DNA of 64,000 bases from CALVLD01 sp964467585 (lineage in GTDB: Bacteria; Bacillota; Clostridia; Christensenellales; CAG-138): NCBI GenBank assembly GCA_964467585.1, contig CAYXRF010000010.1:1-64000 (forward strand), given 5' to 3'. Made by a program: the position numbers and the translations under genes. This document shows, in pieces, positions 59,617 through 64,000 of this stretch. Each line of letters begins with the position of its first letter. Position 1 is the stretch's first letter. Under the pieces are notes generated by a model. It was given only the letters and a program-made list of their open reading frames with translations. It searched no databases and was not told the DNA's origin.

Positions 59617-60198
59617 ATGGCAAACGGAGGGAAAGGCGATCGCACGCGCAATCGTATTCTTGGGGTTGCGGACGATCTTTTTACATCAAAGGGGTTCAGC
59701 GCTGTTACCATGATTGAGATATGTCAGCGTGCAGGCTTGAGCCGAGGGGGACTATACCGCTATTACTCGTCAACAAGCGATGTGCTCAAGGGAGTTATCA
59801 TCAAGCGTGGGCAGGATGCGCTTTACGAATACAACGAAATGGTCGTCAGTCATATTTCGCCGTCTGAGATGGTTTTCAATTTCATAATCAAAAAGCTTGA
59901 GCGAATGTCGCAAAAGCAATCCACTATTGACAAGGCCGTGATTGAATTTGTTGCAAGCGGGCGCGGCGGCAGCGAATTTGCATATGAAAACGCTGAAACT
60001 CATGTACGCATACTCGCTTCGATAATTCGCTCCGGTCAAGAGCAGGGTGCGTTTATAGACGTTGACAGCAACGATCTGGCAAGAAGCATCCTTTGGGAAA
60101 TACAGGGCATGACGACATACTCCTCATTTATTACTTTTTCTCATGATCAGCTTGAAAAATATGCCCGTCTTCGGATAAAGCAGATATCCGTTAGATAG
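59617..60198 (+). CDS. TetR/AcrR family transcriptional regulator
   Basis: 193 residues from the ATG at 59617 (GGGGGG 6 bp upstream). N-terminal HTH: TRNRILGVADDLFTSKGFSAVTMIEICQRAGLSRGGLYRYYSS (the pattern YRYY is diagnostic). The C-terminal ligand domain is unclassified. No neighbouring transporter is co-directional, so its targets are unclear. Confidence 0.93.
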   Translation: MANGGKGDRTRNRILGVADDLFTSKGFSAVTMIEICQRAGLSRGGLYRYYSSTSDVLKGVIIKRGQDALYEYNEMVVSHISPSEMVFNFIIKKLERMSQKQSTIDKAVIEFVASGRGGSEFAYENAETHVRILASIIRSGQEQGAFIDVDSNDLARSILWEIQGMTTYSSFITFSHDQLEKYARLRIKQISVR

Positions 60199-60224
60199 GG
60201 CTGCCGTAAATTGCTTTGGGCAAA

Positions 60225-60257
60225 AAGAGAGCGGCGCTTAAGATCCGCTCTCTTTTA
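60225..60257 (+). terminator. Terminator of tetR
   Basis: AGAGAGCGG, loop, CCGCTCTCT then TTTATG, flanked by AAAAAG for the convergent DUF4956 gene. Confidence 0.8.
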
Positions 60258-60314
60258 TGTGTTTGCATTCTTTTTTGAACCGTGCGATTTTATATTGAAT
60301 AACCGCGCACGGGG

Positions 60315-60986
60315 TTAACCCACGATGTCGCCCTTGTGAGTGATAAGAGATGCGTCGCGCACGCCGTTTACGCGCAGAAGCTTATCAACAAAGCCTGTTT
60401 GACGCTGTGAAAGACGAATTTCAACAACTATCTCAACGCCCTGCGGACGCACTGTTTTTGACTTGAGACGATTTTTGGGGAGCTTGGAAAGCAGATTTCT
60501 TATCTGCTCTGATGCGGCTTCGTCATAGTGGATTATCAGCAGGTAAGGTTCGCTTGAAGCAACCTTGACCACCCTCATCAAAATCATCACAATGCCGATG
60601 AACACCACGGCGATAAGCGCGGTAATCGCAGAGCCGGCGCCGATTGCAACGCCCTCTCCCACCGCCCAGAACATGAATACGGTGTCAATCGGATCTTTTA
60701 CAGCAGTTCTGAATCGGATTATCGAAAGCGCACCGACCATACCGAGCGAAAGCGCAAGCTTGTCGGTTATCAGCATCAGCATAAGCGTTGTTACAAGTGT
60801 GAGCATAATGAGCGACACGTTGAACGTGCGCGAGTACATTACGCCTGCGAACGACAGTCTGTAAACAACAAATATCACGACGCCGACGATAAGCGCAACG
60901 AGCAGCGTCATCAGAACCTTCATCGGGTCAACATCCAACGAAAAGTAGCCCCCTAAAAAAGAGGTCGCGGCAAGCAAGGAACCCAT
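60315..60986 (-). CDS. DUF4956 membrane protein
   Basis: 223 residues. Four or five membrane segments in the first 140, with the signature LSLGMVGALSIIRFRTAVKDPIDTVFMFWAV. The soluble C-terminal domain (about 140-223, VEIVVEIRLSQRQTGFVDKL) looks like an ACT/ferredoxin-like sensor. DUF4956 proteins are nearly always next to VTC-domain polyphosphate polymerases and are predicted to act with them. Here the VTC gene is 24 bp upstream on the same strand. Confidence 0.9.
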   Translation of the reverse strand: MGSLLAATSFLGGYFSLDVDPMKVLMTLLVALIVGVVIFVVYRLSFAGVMYSRTFNVSLIMLTLVTTLMLMLITDKLALSLGMVGALSIIRFRTAVKDPIDTVFMFWAVGEGVAIGAGSAITALIAVVFIGIVMILMRVVKVASSEPYLLIIHYDEAASEQIRNLLSKLPKNRLKSKTVRPQGVEIVVEIRLSQRQTGFVDKLLRVNGVRDASLITHKGDIVG

Positions 60987-61010
60987 TAGAAAAACCTCCG
61001 AAAAGTATTC

Positions 61011-61736
61011 TTAAAGCTCAAACTGACGGCACAGCACATATTTACTGGCTGCACTGCGGTTTGACGCACTTGTTTGGACGAGCATACGAATATACTCCGG
61101 TAAAACTCTGTTAAACTTGACTTCAAGTATGGACATTCCGCAGTCAAGCACAGGGTATGTCGGCAGCTCTTTGTCAAATATATCTGTTGCAAGAAAGCCC
61201 GTGCGGACGTCTTTATCTATTGAGACACGAACGGATTCAACAGGAAACACATACGGCTCGCGCATATAGTCAACTATCACACGTGGAACGTACCTGCCGC
61301 CTGAAAAAAGAGTGTAAAGCTCCCTTGCGAATGCGTCCTGCCCCTCGCGCAGCTTGCCGCCGTGCAGCAGAAACTCCGCCCCGCAGCCTGAAACAAGCGA
61401 CTCGTATTCATCACGCGTGATGCTGAGAGAGTCCTTTTTGATATAGCCCTGACCCTGCTTGTGCTTGCGCTCAAGCTTGATAAACGAATCGCTGTTGTCA
61501 TAAATGCGAATGCGATACTTGTCGCGGGAGTCAACCCCGTCAAGCTTTTCGCGGAACGCGGCGTCGTCAAGGTCGTCAAAATAGAGGCTGCGGATAAAAT
61601 ACTCCCCCGCCGCGCTCGCCGCTGTTTCATGCGCGGCATGAGAATCACAGTCAAGGAGCAACGACAATCGGCGCGAAAGCATTAACGCCTCCGCACCTGA
61701 TATGTAATATTTAAGCTCGTGTCTGTATCCCTTCAA
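61011..61736 (-). CDS. VTC-domain polyphosphate polymerase
   Basis: 241 residues from TTG 61736 (GGGAG 8 bp upstream), giving the typical start MKGYRHELKYYI; an ATG 24 bases farther up is the alternative. The tunnel-fold VTC domain uses ATP or polyphosphate as substrate. Visible motifs are YRHELKYYI, IRSLYFDDLDD, KYRIRIYDNS, KLERKHKQGQGYIKK (basic patch), PRVIVDYMREPYV, RVSIDKDVRT and ILEVKFNRVLPEYI. Residues match the family's ligands by pattern. A membrane DUF4956 partner follows. Confidence 0.9.
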   Translation of the reverse strand: MKGYRHELKYYISGAEALMLSRRLSLLLDCDSHAAHETAASAAGEYFIRSLYFDDLDDAAFREKLDGVDSRDKYRIRIYDNSDSFIKLERKHKQGQGYIKKDSLSITRDEYESLVSGCGAEFLLHGGKLREGQDAFARELYTLFSGGRYVPRVIVDYMREPYVFPVESVRVSIDKDVRTGFLATDIFDKELPTYPVLDCGMSILEVKFNRVLPEYIRMLVQTSASNRSAASKYVLCRQFEL

Positions 61737-61817
61737 ACCGCACGCTCCCGTTGCATACATCGACAATATTCTACCACGACAGGTTGTCAATAGCAATCAT
61801 CATTTGTGAATTTACTG

Positions 61818-63224
61818 TTAATGCGGATTGCTTCTTGCCATGCTTTTTGCAGCGCTCTCAAGCCGCTCGGGTGTGTTGTCCTGCGGAATGACGCCGCAAT
61901 GCAGCAGCAGAGCATGCTTTATCCGCCCAACCTCCGCCCCCGCTTCGATTCCGAGCCATCGCATAATATCATCACCTGTGCAATTGAGCGCATTTTCGGA
62001 AAAAGGCGTGCCGCTGCTTTGCATTTTTGCAATTACCGTGCGCCATCTGTTTGCACTTTTGACCTCGGCTCCCGAAAAGCAGCCCACCGAGCCTTTGAAA
62101 TCCGCCTCACGCATATCGGCAAGCAAAAGCGTTTTCTCCACTCCCCACTGCACAAAGCGCAGCCTGAGGGTTGACTCCTTTGCCTCCCCACGCAAGTCAA
62201 ACATATGGTGACGCACAAGCCATTCCGCTGTGTCGATATCACTGTTGCTGAAATGATATTTTGTCATTATTTCCCGGGTAATAATCGCACCATATACCTC
62301 ATGCTCGTGCATATTGCCGTTTTTCGCCAGCATAATCGGCTTTGCAACATCGTGCAGCAGCGCGGCAAATCGAAGTATCTCATTGGGTGCGGCGCAGGCG
62401 GCTGAATACAGCATATGGGTCATTACGTCAAACCTATGATATTGCGGGTTCTGAAGAACACCCTTGCAGGCGGCAAGCTGCGGCAATATAACGTTGAGCG
62501 CACCTATTGAATCAAGCAGCGCAAGCCCTTTCAGCACAGAGTCCTGCGGAGGCGTTCCGTATTTTACATCGGATAAAAGAAGCTTTTTCAGCTCATCGCG
62601 CACCCTCTCCAAAGAAATGTCGGCAAGCTGACCCGAAAACTGCTTTGCGGCGGCAAATGTGCCGCGCTCCACATCAAAGCCAAGCTCGGACGCAAATCGC
62701 GCCATGCGCATTATGCGGAGGGCGTCGTCGCCCATTATCACACGCGGATCCCTTGAGGTTGCGCGGATAACACGGGCAGCTATGTCCGCCGCGCCGCCCG
62801 TCGGGTCGATTATATTTCCCGTCAGAATATTGAGGTAAATAGCGTTGACCGTGAAGTCGCGGCGAAACGCATCCTCCTCAATTGAGTCTGAAAATGTCAC
62901 TCGATTTGGTCTGTGCGCACCGCCATCGCTGTAAACGTCACGCCGAAACGTGGTATGTTCAAACCGACAGCCACCGATATGTATCTCAACCATGCCATAT
63001 GAATAGCCTGTTTTGAGAGTTTTTATGCTATTGTTAGCGCAAAGAGAGATTATCTCATCGGGCAGCATACGGCTTGTTATGTCAATGTCGTTTATTGGTA
63101 GCCCCAACATTGTGTTTCGTACTACGCCGCCCACGGCGTACAGCTCAACGCCTTTCGCCGCAAATAATTGGGCAAGCGCATTGAGCGCACTCGGCAGATT
63201 GATTGTGAGATTGCTGTTTGTCAC
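61818..63224 (-). CDS. cca: CCA tRNA nucleotidyltransferase (polyA polymerase family, HD domain)
   Basis: 468 residues from GTG 63224 with AGGGG 10 bp upstream. Adds CCA to tRNA 3' ends without a template. The nucleotidyltransferase head has YAVGGVVRNTMLGLPINDID (GGxVRD-like, metal DID), FRRDFTVNAIYLNI and DALRIMRMARFASELGF. An HD domain follows (LRFAALLHDVAKP), so the longer form with phosphohydrolase activity is likely. The tRNA-Arg here already has an encoded CCA, so repair would be the main role for that tRNA. Confidence 0.93.
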   Translation of the reverse strand: MTNSNLTINLPSALNALAQLFAAKGVELYAVGGVVRNTMLGLPINDIDITSRMLPDEIISLCANNSIKTLKTGYSYGMVEIHIGGCRFEHTTFRRDVYSDGGAHRPNRVTFSDSIEEDAFRRDFTVNAIYLNILTGNIIDPTGGAADIAARVIRATSRDPRVIMGDDALRIMRMARFASELGFDVERGTFAAAKQFSGQLADISLERVRDELKKLLLSDVKYGTPPQDSVLKGLALLDSIGALNVILPQLAACKGVLQNPQYHRFDVMTHMLYSAACAAPNEILRFAALLHDVAKPIMLAKNGNMHEHEVYGAIITREIMTKYHFSNSDIDTAEWLVRHHMFDLRGEAKESTLRLRFVQWGVEKTLLLADMREADFKGSVGCFSGAEVKSANRWRTVIAKMQSSGTPFSENALNCTGDDIMRWLGIEAGAEVGRIKHALLLHCGVIPQDNTPERLESAAKSMARSNPH

Positions 63225-63324
63225 AGTGCTTGCGCCCCTTCGTCCGATTATGCGGAGACGCCGTGGGGCGGAATTGCCCGCTTCACAGCGTCTCACATAC
63301 GCGCTTTAATTCGTGTGCTGTCTG

Positions 63325-64000
63325 TTATTCGTCGTCGTCAACATCCACCTCGGTAAAGTGGGTGAGCAGCTCGTCTTCAATCCTGTCTGATGCTGACACA
63401 GCGTTGGCGTTGGCGTGCTCCGACTGCTCCGCGCACTTCGCCGCCTTCTCAAACTCCTCCTCCTCATTATGAGGAGCGCGTGCAATACTGACCACCCTGT
63501 GTTCATCGTCAACACGCATAAGCCTCACGCCCTGAGTGTTGCGTGATATTATGCTTATATCCTTGGCGGGCACGCGGATTATTACGCCATCATCGCGCAC
63601 AAGCATTATATCCTCCGCATCGGTACACATACGCAGGCAGGCAAGATTGCCTGTTCTTTCGGTCAGCTTGAGAGTTTTAACGCCCTTTCCGCCGCGGGAC
63701 TGGGTGTTGTATTCGTCCTCATTGGTGCGCTTGCCCAAGCCGTTTTCGGTTATGGCAAGTATGTAGCCGCCCTTTTGCACCTTTGTCATGTCGATAACGC
63801 GATCGCCCTCGTCAAGCTTTATGGCACGGACGCCTGTCGCCCCGCGCCCCATGGGACGCACGTCTGATTCGTCAAAGCGGATGCTCATGCCGTTTGCCGT
63901 GCCTATCATAATATCATCGTTGCCGTCTGTGAGCTGAACGCTTATCAGCTCATCATCCTCACGCAGACCCAGGGCGATTATACCGCCCTTGTGAATGTTG
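63325..64000 (-). CDS. gyrA: DNA gyrase subunit A, C-terminal part (5' end outside window)
   Basis: About 225 residues of the C-terminal DNA-wrapping beta-pinwheel: repeated blades of the pattern (I/V)x(L)xxxDx(V)(I/V), such as GTANGMSIRFDESDVRPMGR, the GyrA-box-like QSRGGKGVKTL and GVRLMRVDDEHRVVSIA. The frame runs off the right edge, so about three quarters of the protein is beyond it. It ends in an unusual 45-residue tail rich in Glu, Asp and Ala (EEEEFEKAAKCAEQSE ... DVDDDE), like the acidic tails that tune wrapping in other gyrases. Confidence 0.95.
   Translation of the reverse strand, partial: NIHKGGIIALGLREDDELISVQLTDGNDDIMIGTANGMSIRFDESDVRPMGRGATGVRAIKLDEGDRVIDMTKVQKGGYILAITENGLGKRTNEDEYNTQSRGGKGVKTLKLTERTGNLACLRMCTDAEDIMLVRDDGVIIRVPAKDISIISRNTQGVRLMRVDDEHRVVSIARAPHNEEEEFEKAAKCAEQSEHANANAVSASDRIEDELLTHFTEVDVDDDE

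Overview
The window looks like a scaffold from an anaerobic, low-to-mid GC Bacillota (Clostridia) genome, probably an uncultured gut or animal-associated lineage assembled from short reads; a run of exactly 100 Ns sits inside a repeat. The evidence is a SAM-I riboswitch and an Ile T-box, an oxygen-sensitive class III ribonucleotide reductase, an NADH-linked [FeFe]-hydrogenase operon, an agr-type quorum-sensing locus, a type I dockerin and consensus sigma-A promoters. Naming a family (for example Christensenellales-like) would be a guess. There are no insertion sequences, prophage or CRISPR arrays.

Layout. 1-1.8 kb: AT-rich accessory DNA (a lipoprotein, a small acidic protein, a truncated VOC gene) beside tRNA-Arg(ACG). 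1.9-4.3 kb: metK plus an SDR gene under a SAM-I riboswitch, with a 49-bp perfect repeat at the SDR 3' end. 4.5-12.9 kb: a lipoprotein, T-box-controlled ileS, a TPR-like lipoprotein, an RCC1-like lipoprotein and a secreted amidase-domain protein. 13.2-16.3 kb: three overlapping M42 aminopeptidase genes. 16.4-18.4 kb: a 42-residue peptide, a MucBP-like fragment and a zinc-ribbon/DUF4190 protein interrupted by the gap. 18.5-21.1 kb: ygeY-ygeW. 21.3-25.3 kb: four NrdR-like boxes, nrdD with a fused glutaredoxin domain, trxB and a cysteine-rich small protein. 25.4-28.5 kb: a zinc-ribbon membrane protein and the M50 protease-scpA-scpB operon. 28.6-34.6 kb: an EEP hydrolase, an MFS transporter, a dockerin/vWA protein and a MarR-MATE pair. 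34.7-36.1 kb: a divergent Crp/Fnr regulator and ferredoxin. 36.4-39.5 kb: agrCAB and a divergent, apparently frameshifted agrD. 39.9-44.2 kb: a flavodoxin-like protein, a ComEC-like MBL protein, a YhhN protein, and a NifU-like/GGGtGRT pair. 44.5-52.9 kb: a ten-gene hydrogenase operon. 53-64 kb: an AEC transporter, a lipoprotein, gltX, an aldehyde dehydrogenase, a TetR regulator, the DUF4956-VTC pair, a CCA-adding enzyme and the 3' part of gyrA.

How it fits together. The organism appears to ferment anaerobically and to dispose of NADH and ferredoxin electrons as H2 through a trimeric hydrogenase. Its operon also encodes a second H-cluster protein lacking the proton-shuttle cysteine, plus DRTGG, PHP and two GHKL ATPase proteins that look regulatory. 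Deoxynucleotide synthesis looks thioredoxin/glutaredoxin-driven, since the reductase carries its own redoxin and is followed by a thioredoxin-reductase homologue. The most striking signals are the divergent agrD with a one-base frameshift preceded by two LytTR-type direct-repeat sites, the four-box NrdR-like array, the nrdD-redoxin/trxB arrangement and the sensory-type hydrogenase module.
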